Positions 46,262 through 55,538 of a DNA stretch of 64,000 bases are shown in pieces. Position 1 is the first letter of the stretch. Each line of letters starts with the position of its first letter. A program made the translations under genes and the position numbers. Under the pieces are notes generated by a model, which was not told the origin of the DNA, did no database searches, and saw nothing but the letters and a program-made list of their open reading frames with translations. This stretch comes from JAVVHH01 sp963848035 (lineage in GTDB: Bacteria > Pseudomonadota > Alphaproteobacteria > Acetobacterales > Acetobacteraceae), in assembly GCA_963848035.1 (NCBI GenBank), contig CAWKCD010000001.1, forward strand, positions 1,798,001-1,862,000, in the 5' to 3' direction.

Positions 46262-47034
46262 CCGGCGCCGCGCGCCACCCAGATCTCGCGCTCGTCCTGC
46301 CGCAGCGTCACCGCGCCGCCCCGCGACAGCTCCAGCCCGGCGACCAGCGTGCTCGCCACCGCGGCCCGGCACCGCAATTCGCGCTCCGGTCCGCTCAGCA
46401 CCGAGACCGGCACGAAGCTGGCCAGACGCCCGCCCTCGGGCCGCTCCGACAATCGCCGCGTCATCCGCTCGACCGCGTCGGACACGCGCCAGAGCGGCGG
46501 CGGCGGCGGCGCGTAGGGGTCGCCATGGGCGTCCACCCGCAGGGCGACGAGGCAGGCCATGAACAGGGCGGTCACGTCGGCGCCGCGGGCGACCGCGCCC
46601 GATTGCTCGATCACGCCGCGAAGGAACACGTCGCGCCCGACCTGCGCCCGCGCGTCCAGCCAGGCGCCGGTCTGCCGCACCAGTTCGCGCTCCAGCAGGC
46701 GCGCCCGCAGCGCATCGGCCTCCGCCTGGGCGGCCCGGGCCTCGGGGGCGTCCGGTGGCAGCAGCAGGCGCGAGCGCAGCAGCGCGAGATGCGCGCCCAT
46801 GCCCAACCACTCGCCCCATCGTGTCAGGTCCACCGGCGTCTCGTCCGCCAACGCCGCCTCGAGCGCGCGCGCCAGCGCCTCGACGATCGCCAGGACCGAG
46901 AGGCGGCGCAGGTCGATCCGCTGCGCGCGGGCCATCTCGAGCAGGAAGTCGAGCGGGCCTTCGAAGCCGTCGACGGTCAGCACCGGCGCGCCGCCGGGCA
47001 GGGTCGCGGGCTGCTCCGGCCACGCCTCGCTCAT
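46252..47034 (-). CDS. scpA: ScpA-family segregation and condensation protein (divergent)
   Basis: Kleisin-like ScpA protein of 260 residues that would bridge SMC heads in bacterial condensin. The N-terminal family block VDGFEGPLDFLLEMARAQRIDL (residues ~18-39, FEGPLDFLL being the hallmark) and WLGMGAHLALLRSRLLLPP (the helix following) are clear, and the C-terminal winged helix is present. The middle is divergent from standard ScpA. It is unusual that no scpB follows: the gene ends against a convergent aldolase. Instead it is translated from the same message as two upstream genes, with an ATGA overlap at 47031-47034. It may be a second, specialised ScpA. Confidence 0.8.
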   Translation of the reverse strand: MSEAWPEQPATLPGGAPVLTVDGFEGPLDFLLEMARAQRIDLRRLSVLAIVEALARALEAALADETPVDLTRWGEWLGMGAHLALLRSRLLLPPDAPEARAAQAEADALRARLLERELVRQTGAWLDARAQVGRDVFLRGVIEQSGAVARGADVTALFMACLVALRVDAHGDPYAPPPPPLWRVSDAVERMTRRLSERPEGGRLASFVPVSVLSGPERELRCRAAVASTLVAGLELSRGGAVTLRQDEREIWVARGAGPD

Positions 47035-47588
47035 GTCGGCTCGTAGATCGGGCGCAGGTCGAGACGCAGCGTGTCCCAGTCGCCGCGCAGCGTCTCGAGC
47101 GCGCGCCAGGGCGACCAGTCCGCCGACCAGAAACTGACGCGGAAGGCACCCTCGGCGCCCTTGCCGGCCGGCAGCATCGTGACGTGGCGGAGCGGCTGGG
47201 TGGTGCCCCAATGCGCCCAGAGCCAGGCCAGCGCGTCGGGATGGTCGGGGCCCAGCCGCAGCAGGTCGGCCGGGACGGGGGCGAGCGCCTGCAGGTCGAA
47301 CGGGCAGGCGCGGCTGTGGCCGACCCGCGCCGTGGCCAGCGCATGCCGCCGGCCCACCGCGTCGCGCAGCTCGGCGGCCAGCATCCGCGCGCCTTCGAGG
47401 CTGAGGCTCCGCTGCGAGGGGGTGGCGAGCGCCAGGAAGTAGTCCTCCTCCATCCGGTCCAGATCGAGCGTCCAGGGGATGATCCCGGCGCCCGCCGCGG
47501 CGTCGCGGAAGGCGGCCAGCGCCGGCGCCGGGCCGGTCGCGGTCAGGTGATGGTAGAGCCAGTCGGTGTGGGCGGGGGCGAAGCTCAC
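47031..47588 (-). CDS. Unknown protein, possibly YubB/Api92-like ferredoxin fold
   Basis: Protein of 185 residues with GTG start overlapping the upstream stop (GTGA) and TGA overlapping the scpA start (ATGA). No family is certain. The C-terminal half contains LAWLWAHWGTTQPLRHV and then FRVSFWSADWSPWRAL and LDLRPIYEP, which resembles the order seen in YubB/Api92-type ferredoxin-like proteins (W..HWGTkwd, F.TAWsPP, l.Y.E) from phages and plasmids; that is a resemblance by eye only. A conserved-looking HLTATGP motif opens the protein. The unbroken coupling to a truncated recombinase and ScpA suggests a DNA-related role. Confidence 0.55.
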   Translation of the reverse strand: MSFAPAHTDWLYHHLTATGPAPALAAFRDAAAGAGIIPWTLDLDRMEEDYFLALATPSQRSLSLEGARMLAAELRDAVGRRHALATARVGHSRACPFDLQALAPVPADLLRLGPDHPDALAWLWAHWGTTQPLRHVTMLPAGKGAEGAFRVSFWSADWSPWRALETLRGDWDTLRLDLRPIYEPT

Positions 47589-48271
47589 GCGGCGGCGCGG
47601 CGGGCGAGGATCAGCCGCACCGCATCGGCGCCGAGCGCGGCGGTCTCCAGCGTGCCCCAGCGGTTGATCTTGCGGAACACCGGGCCGTAGCGGGTGGCGG
47701 AGGCGAGCAGCCATTCCTCCACGGCGCGGACCGGACACGCCCCGGCGGCGCCGCGCGGCACCATCACCGCGCCGTCGCCGACCGTGAGGCCGGCTTCGGA
47801 GAAACGGATCCGCTCGGCTTGCAGCGCGACGACCGCGCGCCGGCCCAGCCCGGTCGCCAGCAGCAGCAGCACCGCCCGGTCCCGCCTTCCGGCGAGGTCG
47901 CCCGGGCAGCGCTGCGCCATCGCCCGGAGCGCCGCGTCCGACGGCGCCGGGCTGCGGGTGCGGGCGGGGAGCGCTTTGCGCACTTGCCGGAGGGTCGCGC
48001 GCACCTCGGCGTCGTCGCCGGGCGCGGGCAGGCCGAGTTGGCGGTGGCGGTGGTCGATCGCGGCGAGGCGTCGGCCGCGGGCAGCCCGTCCGCCGCCGGG
48101 TTGGGACAGGAAGGCGATCACGTCGGCGGAGGTGGCCGGCAGGCTGCCGACGCCGCGGTTGGCGCAGAACGCGGAGAAGCCGCCCCAATCCGAGGCGTAC
48201 AGCCGCAATGTCTCGGCGGCGAGCGCCGCCCGCCGCACGCCGACCTGCCGCCCGCGCTCCTCCTCCGTCAT
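47585..48271 (-). CDS. Truncated tyrosine-recombinase-like DNA-binding protein
   Basis: Protein of 228 residues resembling phage integrases: an N-terminal SAM-like core-binding domain (AAETLRLYASDWGGFSAFC and SADVIAFLS, residues ~17-60) and the beginning of the catalytic domain (GRRDRAVLLLLATGLGRRAV, residues ~133-152, with the first catalytic Arg near R147-R148). It ends after FRKINRWGTLE and DAVRLILARR, just before the H-x-x-R box and the nucleophilic Tyr would follow. It therefore probably binds DNA but cannot recombine it. The stop overlaps the next gene's GTG, so the short form is built into the operon rather than a chance break. ATG 48271 follows GGAGGA. Confidence 0.7.
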   Translation of the reverse strand: MTEEERGRQVGVRRAALAAETLRLYASDWGGFSAFCANRGVGSLPATSADVIAFLSQPGGGRAARGRRLAAIDHRHRQLGLPAPGDDAEVRATLRQVRKALPARTRSPAPSDAALRAMAQRCPGDLAGRRDRAVLLLLATGLGRRAVVALQAERIRFSEAGLTVGDGAVMVPRGAAGACPVRAVEEWLLASATRYGPVFRKINRWGTLETAALGADAVRLILARRAAA

Positions 48272-48312
48272 GGCGGACAGTTTGCGCCGCGTTTGGGGGC
48301 AGGGCAACCAGT

Positions 48313-48332
48313 TTCTATTACCACGTGTAGAA
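48313..48332. promoter_or_regulatory. Possible operator upstream of the second GntR gene
   Basis: TTCTA (48313-48317) and TAGAA (48328-48332) flank TTACCACGTG in the 120-base gap between the divergent recombinase-like and gntR genes. It is A+T-rich for this region and may be a regulator site or promoter; support is weak. Confidence 0.25.
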
Positions 48333-48391
48333 CCGCCTGCCTTAGTTGGCGCTGCTTCCCCATCCACCAGCGGCGGTCCAGAATAGGAACG

Positions 48392-49132
48392 ATGCTTCCA
48401 GCAGCTCCCGCGGTCCTCCGCACCAATCTCACCCTGCAGGTCTACGACCTGCTGCGGGACGCGCTGCTCGAGGGCCGGCTGCGGCCCCGGCAGCGCCTCA
48501 AGATCCGCGACCTCGCCGCCGCCCTCGACGTCTCGGAGACGCCGGTCCGCGAAGCGGTGATGCAGCTCGTGCGCGAGCGGGCGCTGGTCCTGCAGACGGC
48601 GCGGTCGCTCACCGTCCCGCGCCTGTCGGTGCCGACCTACATCGAACTCCGACGCATCCGCCTCGAACTCGAGGGGCTGGCGGCGTTTGCGGCGGCGGCG
48701 CATGTCGGCAAGAAGGACATCGCGACCCTGGAGCGCATCCATGCCCGGATGCTGCGGGCGCAGAAAACCGGCGCGTGGATGGATGCGGTCAGCCTCAACT
48801 GGCGCTTCCATGCGACCGTCTACGCCGCCGGCGACATGCCGGAGCTGTTCAACCTGATCCAGGGGCTTTGGCTGCGCACCGGACCGCTGCTCTCGCTGCA
48901 ATACCCGCATGCCCCTCCGGTCTATCCGGGCCGGCACCGCCACCTCGACGTGATCGACGCGCTGCGGGCCGGCGACGGCGCCGCGGTGCGGGACGCCGTC
49001 CACGCCGACACGCTCGAGGGCGGCGCGCCGCTGCTCGCGCTGCTGGAGGATCTGGATGCCGGGCGCGTCGACGAAGCGGCGCTGCTCGGGCCGCCGCCGA
49101 CCCTGGAGACGTCGCTGCAGCGCGGCCGGTAG
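48392..49132 (+). CDS. GntR/FadR-subfamily (FCD) regulator
   Basis: Regulator of 246 residues. Winged helix at residues 14-75: QVYDLLRDALLEGRLRPRQRL and SETPVREAVMQLVRERALVL. The C-terminal FCD domain has RIRLELEGLAAFAAA, NWRFHATVYAAG and HRHLDVIDALRAGD, with the usual Asp/His metal-binding set. It lies convergent to the penicillin-acylase operon (5-base gap between stops) and divergent from the scpA operon, so its target is likely the acylase/binding-protein unit or the amidase; which is not shown by the sequence. Confidence 0.88.
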   Translation: MLPAAPAVLRTNLTLQVYDLLRDALLEGRLRPRQRLKIRDLAAALDVSETPVREAVMQLVRERALVLQTARSLTVPRLSVPTYIELRRIRLELEGLAAFAAAAHVGKKDIATLERIHARMLRAQKTGAWMDAVSLNWRFHATVYAAGDMPELFNLIQGLWLRTGPLLSLQYPHAPPVYPGRHRHLDVIDALRAGDGAAVRDAVHADTLEGGAPLLALLEDLDAGRVDEAALLGPPPTLETSLQRGR

Positions 49133-49136
49133 CCGG

Positions 49137-51430
49137 CTACTTCGGGCGCAACTGCTGGATGGCTCTCGGCCGCCCGCTCGATCGAGCCCCAATCGTACCG
49201 CATCGGCACCATCTCGCAGGCGCTCCAAGCCGCGTTCTGGTCGGCATAATGCCGGCTGCCCGGATGCGCCGAGGCGCCGGCGAACACCGCCCAGCGGCTG
49301 TTCTCCCACGCGCCCACGTCGAACACGTAGCGGCACAGCGCGCCATAGGTCCCGGCCGGCCCGGCGCCGGGGACCAGCCCGATCGCCATGACGGTATCCC
49401 CGTCGCCGCCGACCGGCCGCGACGGCGCGTCGAGCAAAGCGGCGTGCTCGGGCATCGAGGCCGAGAGCGCGTGCTCGAAACGCGGCTGGTGCAGTTCGCC
49501 CCACGGCGCCGGGTCGGGCTCGATCTCGTCCAGCGCGGCGGCGGCCAATTCCGCCCACGACCAGCCGCCCAGCAGCGCGGCGTCGCGGCGGCGCAGCAGC
49601 GTCGGCAGCGTCCACCACATCTGCCCCGCCGGCGACAGGCCCGGCGGCACGGCGGCGAACGGATCCCGCCCCGCACCCTCGAGCCCGGCGCGGCGCACCA
49701 GGATCGCGGTCATGGCCCGGCGCCAGGCATTGTAGCAGCGAGGCGCCGGTCGACCCGGTATCCATTCTCCCGTCCCATCGGAGCAGCGCGTCACGCAGCC
49801 CGCGGGCGCGGTCGGTGGCCGGCGTCACCTCCTCCAGCAAGGCGTGGAACAGCGCGCGGTGCGGCGACAGCGTGTCGGCATGCAGCGCCGCCGCGTCCGC
49901 CACGGCGAAGCGCGGACGTTCCGCGATCATCGCCGCGATCCGTGCAGCGCGGTAGGGCGGGTGGCAGTCAGTGCAGAGATACGGCTCGCCATCGGCGACC
50001 ACGCGGTTGTTGGCGGTGACGATCACGCCGTCAGCCGGGTCGATCACCGACGGCATCGCCTCGAACGGGATCATCCCCTCCCACTCGCCATCGCCGGTCC
50101 AGCCCGGCACCGGCAGCCAGCCATTCTCCCGCGGCCGGACCGGCACCAGCGCGCGCACCCGGTGGCCGATGCGGCCCGCCGTATCCGCGGCGACGACGTT
50201 GTGGTCGATCAGGCCCCATCCCCGCGTCGCTTCCCAAAGCGCCGGCACCGTCTCCGCCTCGAGCATACGCGGCAGGCAGTCGAACGAATGGTCGGTCTCG
50301 GCGAACTGCACGGAACGCAGCGAAAGCGCGAGGCCGGACGCGGGATCGCCGGCGATGACCGGCCCGTGCCGCGTCTCGATGATCGTGACGGTCCGGGGCT
50401 CGCCGCCGCGGACCATGACGGTCTCCTCGCGTCGCTGCACCGGCTCCCACGTGCCCCGGAACAGCGCCGCCGCGCCGCCGTCATCGAAACGCTCGATGTA
50501 GAGGTCGTGGATGTCGACGAAGGCGTGGGTGACGCAGCAGGCGAGGTGGCCGTTGTGCATGAAATGCGGGAAACCGGGCACCCCCGGCACGGTCAGTCCC
50601 ACCGCGTCCCACACGTCGCAGGCGAGGTGGTGCTGGGCATACAGCCCGGGCATCTCGAACACGCGGTGGGGGTCGCCGGCCAGGATCGGCCGGCCGGTCT
50701 GTGTGTGCGCCGGGCCGACTGCCCAGTTGTTGCTGCCGCCGCCGGTCTCGTCCGCGCCCATCGCCTCGAGCAGCGCGGCGATGGCCGGTCGCAGGGCGGC
50801 GAGGTCCGACTCCATGCGGTGCGCGGCGGCGCCCGGCGGCAAGCAGAGCGCGTCGATCCCGCCATCGTCGTAGCGCAATTTGGCGGCGTTCTCGGCCCCG
50901 ACGATCGGCAGCGCCACCGCGCGCCAAAGCTTGAACCACACCGAGCCCATCAGCAGCCCGAGCCGCCGCATGACCGCGATGCTGTGCCACCCCTCCCACG
51001 GTTCCGGGGTCGCGCCCAGGAGCGTGTACTCGATCGGCAACGCCGCGCCGGAGCCCAGGAACGCGTTCACTCCCTTCGCATAAGCGTCCAGCATCCGCCG
51101 CGCCGCCGGCCCGCACGCGGCGTCGTCGCGACGCGAGGCCCGCTCCACGCCCAGCCGCCGCGCCAGCATGTCGGACGCCGCTGCCGGCGCGCCCAGCCAC
51201 TCCGCCGCCCGCCCAACGGCCCGGCGGCGGGTGAGGTCCATCTGGAACAGCCGGTCCTGCGCGTGGATGAAGCCGAGCGCGAAATGCGCGTCGTCGGCGC
51301 TGCCGGCACGGGCGTGCGGGATGCCCCACTCGTCGCGGTAGACGGTGACCGGCGCCTGCAGCCCCGGCAGGTCCAGCGTGCCGTCGAGCGGCGGCAGCGC
51401 CCGTTCGAGCGCCGCACGGTCGAGCGTCAT
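49137..51430 (-). pseudogene. Penicillin acylase-family Ntn hydrolase, two one-base frameshifts
   Basis: N-terminal-nucleophile hydrolase of about 764 residues when repaired. These enzymes are made as one chain that cuts itself and hydrolyse amide bonds of penicillins, N-acyl-homoserine lactones or other N-acyl compounds. The alpha part has VYRDEWGIPHARAGSADDAHFALGF-type sequence (EWGIPHARAGS) and HAQDRLFQMDLTRRRAVGR. The nucleophile is S233 in GGGSNNWAVGP, where self-cleavage is expected, followed by GDPHRVFEMPGLYAQHHL. There is no obvious signal peptide, unlike periplasmic acylases. One extra base near 49735 and one near 49161 break the frame; removal gives ASLYNAWRRAMT and a natural end IQQLRPK. 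It starts four bases after the binding-protein stop. Confidence 0.82.
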
Positions 51431-51434
51431 CGGG

Positions 51435-53012
51435 TCAGGCGCCGGCCAGCTCGACGCCCCAGAAGATCGGGAAGCTCGATTGTGCGAGGTTGCGCAGCCG
51501 CTTGCGGTAGCCGGCGGGGCGCGCGAACTGGCCCCACATCACCGAGGGCGTGAGGCGGTACGCCTCCTCCTGGATCGCGGCGGCGATGCGCTTGCGCGCG
51601 GAATCGTCGGGCGCCGCGACGAATTCCTCGAGCTGGTCGCTCATGGTCTTGCTGCAGCTCCAGCCGGGATAGTCGGCGCAGTTGTTCGCCACATAGAAAT
51701 GGTTGAGCGGCGAGGCCATGTCGACGCCGTTGGAGTAGACCGGGAACAGGCTCCAGCCGTCCTTCTTCGCCCGCCGCGCGAGCACCGTGCCCCAATCCAT
51801 CACCTGCTCGTCCACGGTGAAGCCGGCCTCGCGCATGTTCTGCGCCAACAACGTTCCCGCCGCCTGCGAGATCGAGCCGTTGACCTGCAGCATGATGACG
51901 GGCTCGCCCTTGTAGGCGGTCTGCGCCAGCGCGGCCTTCGCGGCTGCGAGATCATAGCGCGCTACCCCGGACCCGGCCGCGGTCGCCAACGGCGTGCCGC
52001 ACACCCAGAACGACGGGCAGTTCTCGACGCGGTACGCGGGCTCGATCCCCGCAGCGTCCAGCATGTCCTTCTGGTTCACCAGCTTCCACAGGATCGCGCG
52101 CACGGCCGGGTCGGCGAACGGCCCGCTGGCGCAGTTCGGGCGGAAATTGCCCTGGAACATGTCGAGCCCGGTCAGCGTCATGATCTTGACGTCCGGGCTC
52201 TTGCCGAGCGGTCCGAGCCAGTCGAACGGCAGATACTGCATGTAGTCGATCTCGCCCGCGATCAGCGCCGCGGCGCCGGTCGACGCGTCCGGGATCGCGC
52301 GCAGCACGATGCGGTCGAGATGCACGGTCTTGCCGCCGGCGAGGAAGTCGGCCGGTTCGGGGCGCGGGACGTAGCCGTCGAACCGCTTGATCACCATGCT
52401 GTCGCCGGGTCGCCATTGATCGGCGGCGAAGCTGAACGGGCCGGAGCCGACGATCTCCTTGATGCGCCCGGCGCCGGCCGCCTCGACGATGCGCGCGGGC
52501 ATGATGAACGGCACCGGCGCGTTCGGCTTGCCCAGCACGTCCAGCATCAGCGGGAATGGCTTCTGCAACGAGATCGTGAACGCGCGCGCGCCATCGGCGG
52601 CGAAGCTCGCGCCGGCGGCGAGCATGCGCCGGCCGAGCGCGTCGAGCGGCGCCCAGCGCTTGAGCGAGGCGACCACGTCGGCCGAAGTCACCGGGGCCGC
52701 ATCGTGGAACGCCAGCCGGTCCCGCAGTTCGAACCGCCAGCGCAACCCGTCGGCCTGGGTGTCCCAGCTCGCCACCATCTGCGGCTTGATCGCGCCCGCA
52801 TTGTCCATCGCGAACAGCGTGTCCCAGATGTGGTAGCCGAAGGTCCGGGTGATCGCAGCCGTGGTCATGTGCGGATCGAGGATGACCGCTTCGGATTCGA
52901 GCAGCACCGTGACCGGCGCGTCGGCCGCCCTCGCTCGTCCCACGCCGGCGGCCGCGAGCGCGCCCGCCGTGCCCAACAACAGACCGCGCTTCGTGATCGC
53001 GTATTCTGGCAT
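51435..53012 (-). CDS. ABC transporter substrate-binding protein, family 5
   Basis: Periplasmic binding protein of 525 residues. Of two in-frame ATGs (53018 and 53012) the second is better placed behind GGAG. The signal peptide runs to about residue 29 (GVGRARAAD) with KRGLLLG before the hydrophobic core. Typical family-5 segments are EAVILDPHMTTAAITRTFGYHIWDTL-like (ILDPHMTT), WRFELRDRLAFHDAAPVTSADVV-like (RLAFHD) and GSGPFSFAADQWRPG. It has no permease neighbours. It is co-transcribed with the penicillin-acylase-family enzyme and divergent from an amidase, so the bound ligand is probably an N-acyl or peptide-like amide. Confidence 0.87.
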   Translation of the reverse strand: MPEYAITKRGLLLGTAGALAAAGVGRARAADAPVTVLLESEAVILDPHMTTAAITRTFGYHIWDTLFAMDNAGAIKPQMVASWDTQADGLRWRFELRDRLAFHDAAPVTSADVVASLKRWAPLDALGRRMLAAGASFAADGARAFTISLQKPFPLMLDVLGKPNAPVPFIMPARIVEAAGAGRIKEIVGSGPFSFAADQWRPGDSMVIKRFDGYVPRPEPADFLAGGKTVHLDRIVLRAIPDASTGAAALIAGEIDYMQYLPFDWLGPLGKSPDVKIMTLTGLDMFQGNFRPNCASGPFADPAVRAILWKLVNQKDMLDAAGIEPAYRVENCPSFWVCGTPLATAAGSGVARYDLAAAKAALAQTAYKGEPVIMLQVNGSISQAAGTLLAQNMREAGFTVDEQVMDWGTVLARRAKKDGWSLFPVYSNGVDMASPLNHFYVANNCADYPGWSCSKTMSDQLEEFVAAPDDSARKRIAAAIQEEAYRLTPSVMWGQFARPAGYRKRLRNLAQSSFPIFWGVELAGA

Positions 53013-53112
53013 GTTCATTCTCCATGCGGCTGGCGCGTGACGCCGGTTCCGACGATATATCATATGGCGGAAGCGGCAACCGCTTTCGGCAGATGACGAG
53101 AAGGGAACCAGC

Positions 53113-54585
53113 TTGGACGATCTCCGCTTCATGCCCGCCGCAGAGGCGGCGCAGCACATCCGCGCCGGCACGCTCTCACCGGTGACGCTGATGCGCGCCG
53201 TCCTCGACGCGGCGCACGCGATCCAGCCGGCGCTCAACCCGTTCGTCACGCTGATGGAGCAGCAGGCGCTGGACGCCGCGGCCACGGCCGAGCGCGACGC
53301 CGCCGCCGGACGGTTCGCAGGGCCGCTGCACGGCATCCCCATCAGCATCAAGGACCAGGTCGACGTCGAGGGCGTGCCGACCACGCATGGCTCGGCGATC
53401 TTCGCCGGCAACGTCGCCGCCGCCGACGATGTCGTGGTCGCGCGCCTGCGCGCCGCCGGCGCGATCCCCTTCGCCAAGACCCGGCTGCCGGAGTTCGGGC
53501 ACAAGGGGCTGACCGACGGGCCGAGCTTCGGCGTGACGCGCAATCCGTGGGACCCGGCGCGCACCTCGGGCGGCTCGTCCGGCGGCGCCGCGGTGGCGCT
53601 CGCCTGCGGCGCCGGGCCGCTCGCGCTGGGGACGGACGGCGCCGGCTCGATCCGCATCCCCGCCGCCTGCTGCGGCGTGGTCGGGCTGAAGCCGACGCTC
53701 GGCCAGGTGCCGTGGCAGCAGGCCGCCGACGCCTTCGGCAACTACACCTATGCCGGGCCGATGGCGCGGACGGTGACCGACGCCGCGCTGATGCTCTCCG
53801 TCATGGGCGGCCCGGACTCCAGCGACCCCTGGACGCTGAACCGCGCCCCGCTGCCGCCGCCGAAGTTCATCGGCAACGATCTGCAGGGATTGCGCATCGG
53901 CGTGATCGCGCGGGCCGCCAATCCGATGGTGCAGAGCGAGATGAGCCGCAACGCCCAGGAATCGATCGACGTGCTCACCGAATGCGGCGCGACGGCCGTC
54001 GATGCGGGGGAGATCGAATGGATCGAGTTCGCCGGCCGCATCATGTATCAGGCGAACTTCGCGATCTCGCAACGACGCCACCTCTCGCAATGGCGCGACC
54101 GCATGGACCCCGTCCTGCTCGCCTTCATGGAGCGCGGCGACGCGTTCACCGCGACGCAGTTCCGCGAGGCGCAATATGCCCGCACACGGCTGTTCCGCGC
54201 GGTCCAGGCCCTGTTCGAGCGCTTCGACGTGCTGGTCTCGCCGACGCTCACGCGCACCGCGCTCCCGGCCGATTTCGACGCCGCCCACGACGAGGTGGAG
54301 ATCGACGGGGTCAAATGCGGCATCACCCGCCAGGGCTGGAGCGCGTATGTCTACCCCTTCAACCTCACCGGCCACCCCGCCCTGACCATCCCGTCCGGCT
54401 TCGACCGCGAGGGCCTGCCGACCGCGGTGCAGCTGATCGGCCCATGGGGCGGCGATCTCGACCTGCTGCGGCTGGGCGCGATCCTCGAGCAGCACCGGGA
54501 TTGGCGCGCCGACCGTCCCCGCGGCGTCGACGCCGGCTTCAGAACGCCAGCCGCGCCTGCAGACGCGGGACGCAGAAATCCATGA
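53113..54585 (+). CDS. Amidase-signature family amidase
   Basis: Amidase of 490 residues, intact. TTG start at 53113 follows AAGGGA. Catalytic parts: Lys in ISIKDQVDVEG (around residue 80), the glycine/serine-rich loop TSGGSSGGAAVALA with the cis-Ser, and the nucleophile in GTDGAGSIRIPA. The C terminus contains YPFNLTGHPALTIPSG, typical of the family. It hydrolyses an amide or N-carbamoyl group of unknown type. It diverges from the binding protein/acylase operon and its 3' end overlaps the convergent LysR gene by 47 bases. It resembles the frameshifted amidase at 4180 only at family level. Confidence 0.9.
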   Translation: MDDLRFMPAAEAAQHIRAGTLSPVTLMRAVLDAAHAIQPALNPFVTLMEQQALDAAATAERDAAAGRFAGPLHGIPISIKDQVDVEGVPTTHGSAIFAGNVAAADDVVVARLRAAGAIPFAKTRLPEFGHKGLTDGPSFGVTRNPWDPARTSGGSSGGAAVALACGAGPLALGTDGAGSIRIPAACCGVVGLKPTLGQVPWQQAADAFGNYTYAGPMARTVTDAALMLSVMGGPDSSDPWTLNRAPLPPPKFIGNDLQGLRIGVIARAANPMVQSEMSRNAQESIDVLTECGATAVDAGEIEWIEFAGRIMYQANFAISQRRHLSQWRDRMDPVLLAFMERGDAFTATQFREAQYARTRLFRAVQALFERFDVLVSPTLTRTALPADFDAAHDEVEIDGVKCGITRQGWSAYVYPFNLTGHPALTIPSGFDREGLPTAVQLIGPWGGDLDLLRLGAILEQHRDWRADRPRGVDAGFRTPAAPADAGRRNP

Positions 54586-55435
54586 ACGCGCGGACCTTCA
54601 GCGGCAGCAGCCCCCCGCCCGGGTGGATCGCGTGCACCGGCAAGCCCGGCGGTACGTGCTCCGGCAGCACCACCCGCAGCGTGCCGGCCCGCAGCGCCGG
54701 GCGGACGTGGTAGCAGAACACCCGCACCAGCCCCATCCCGGCGATCCCGGCATCGATGACGGACTCCATCGTGTCGAGCATGATGCGCGAGCGGATCGGC
54801 GCCGTGACGGCTCCGTCCGCGGTCGCGAACACCCAGGCGCCCGGCGGATCGATGCCGTGGAACGCCACGCAATCGTGCTCGGCTAGGTCGGCCAGGCCGC
54901 GGGGCTCGCCCCGCGCGGCGAGATAGCCGGGGCTGGCGCACACCAGGCGCCGGACGCTGCCGATGCGGCGCGCGCGCTGGGCGCTGTCGGCGAGATGGCC
55001 GATGCGGATGGCGGCGTCGATATGTTCTTCCTGCAGATCGAGCACGCGGTCGGAGAAGCGGAACCGCAGCCGGATCTCCGGATATTCCGCCATGAATTCC
55101 GCCGCCACCGGGACCAGGTGCAGCCGGCCGAACACCAGCGGCGCGGTGACCGTCAGCTCGCCGCTCGGCGTCTGGTACTCGCCGCCGGCAGCGCGCTCCG
55201 CCTGCTCGATCTGGTCGACCACCTGGCGGCAGACCGCGACATACGGCGCCCCCGAATCGGTCAGCGTCACGCGCCGCGTGGTGCGATGCAGCAGCTTGGT
55301 GCGCAGATGCGCCTCGAGTTCGGAGATGCGGCGGCTGACCGTCGTCAGCGGCACGCGCAGCTTGCGCGAGGCGGCGGAGAAGCTCCCGGTGTCGACGACC
55401 GCGAGCAGGGTCGCCATCGAATCCAATCGGTCCAT
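54539..55435 (-). CDS. LysR-family regulator (CrgA/AphB-like subgroup)
   Basis: Regulator of 298 residues. The winged helix is residues 1-60 with LLAVVDTGSFSAASRKL and LTTVSRRISELEAHL; HRTTRRVTLTDSG closes it. The effector domain begins SGELTVTAPLVFGRLHLVP and contains DAAIRIGHLADS, both typical of the subgroup that includes CrgA, DsdC-like and many efflux regulators. It is divergent from the SDR-HlyD-MFS operon (103 bases between starts), which is its most likely target. The 3' end overlaps the amidase. Confidence 0.88.
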   Translation of the reverse strand: MDRLDSMATLLAVVDTGSFSAASRKLRVPLTTVSRRISELEAHLRTKLLHRTTRRVTLTDSGAPYVAVCRQVVDQIEQAERAAGGEYQTPSGELTVTAPLVFGRLHLVPVAAEFMAEYPEIRLRFRFSDRVLDLQEEHIDAAIRIGHLADSAQRARRIGSVRRLVCASPGYLAARGEPRGLADLAEHDCVAFHGIDPPGAWVFATADGAVTAPIRSRIMLDTMESVIDAGIAGMGLVRVFCYHVRPALRAGTLRVVLPEHVPPGLPVHAIHPGGGLLPLKVRAFMDFCVPRLQARLAF

Positions 55436-55538
55436 GACTATTCCGATCCACGGAAGGATGTCTGCCGATCATAGAGGATTACGCCCGGGAGTGGAACGCT
55501 CCATGTTCGCCTCTCCATGACAGCAAGGGATCGTTCCG

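Noticed and set aside
40000..50000. A dif site at the skew change
   Set aside because: I looked in the gaps around the scpA operon for a XerC/XerD-type 28-base site and saw no convincing match; the terminus idea rests on skew alone.
47585..51430. A single 1281-codon frame joining the penicillin-acylase-family enzyme to the recombinase-like protein
   Set aside because: The middle ~450 residues read antisense through the gntR gene and match nothing. The frame only appears long because a one-base insertion shifts the acylase out of frame; the recombinase-like gene has its own ATG and ribosome site at 48271.
53030..53112. ATATATCATATG sequence before the amidase as a recombination or origin site
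   Set aside because: It is a short A+T-rich patch in a divergent promoter gap and is better explained as promoter sequence.
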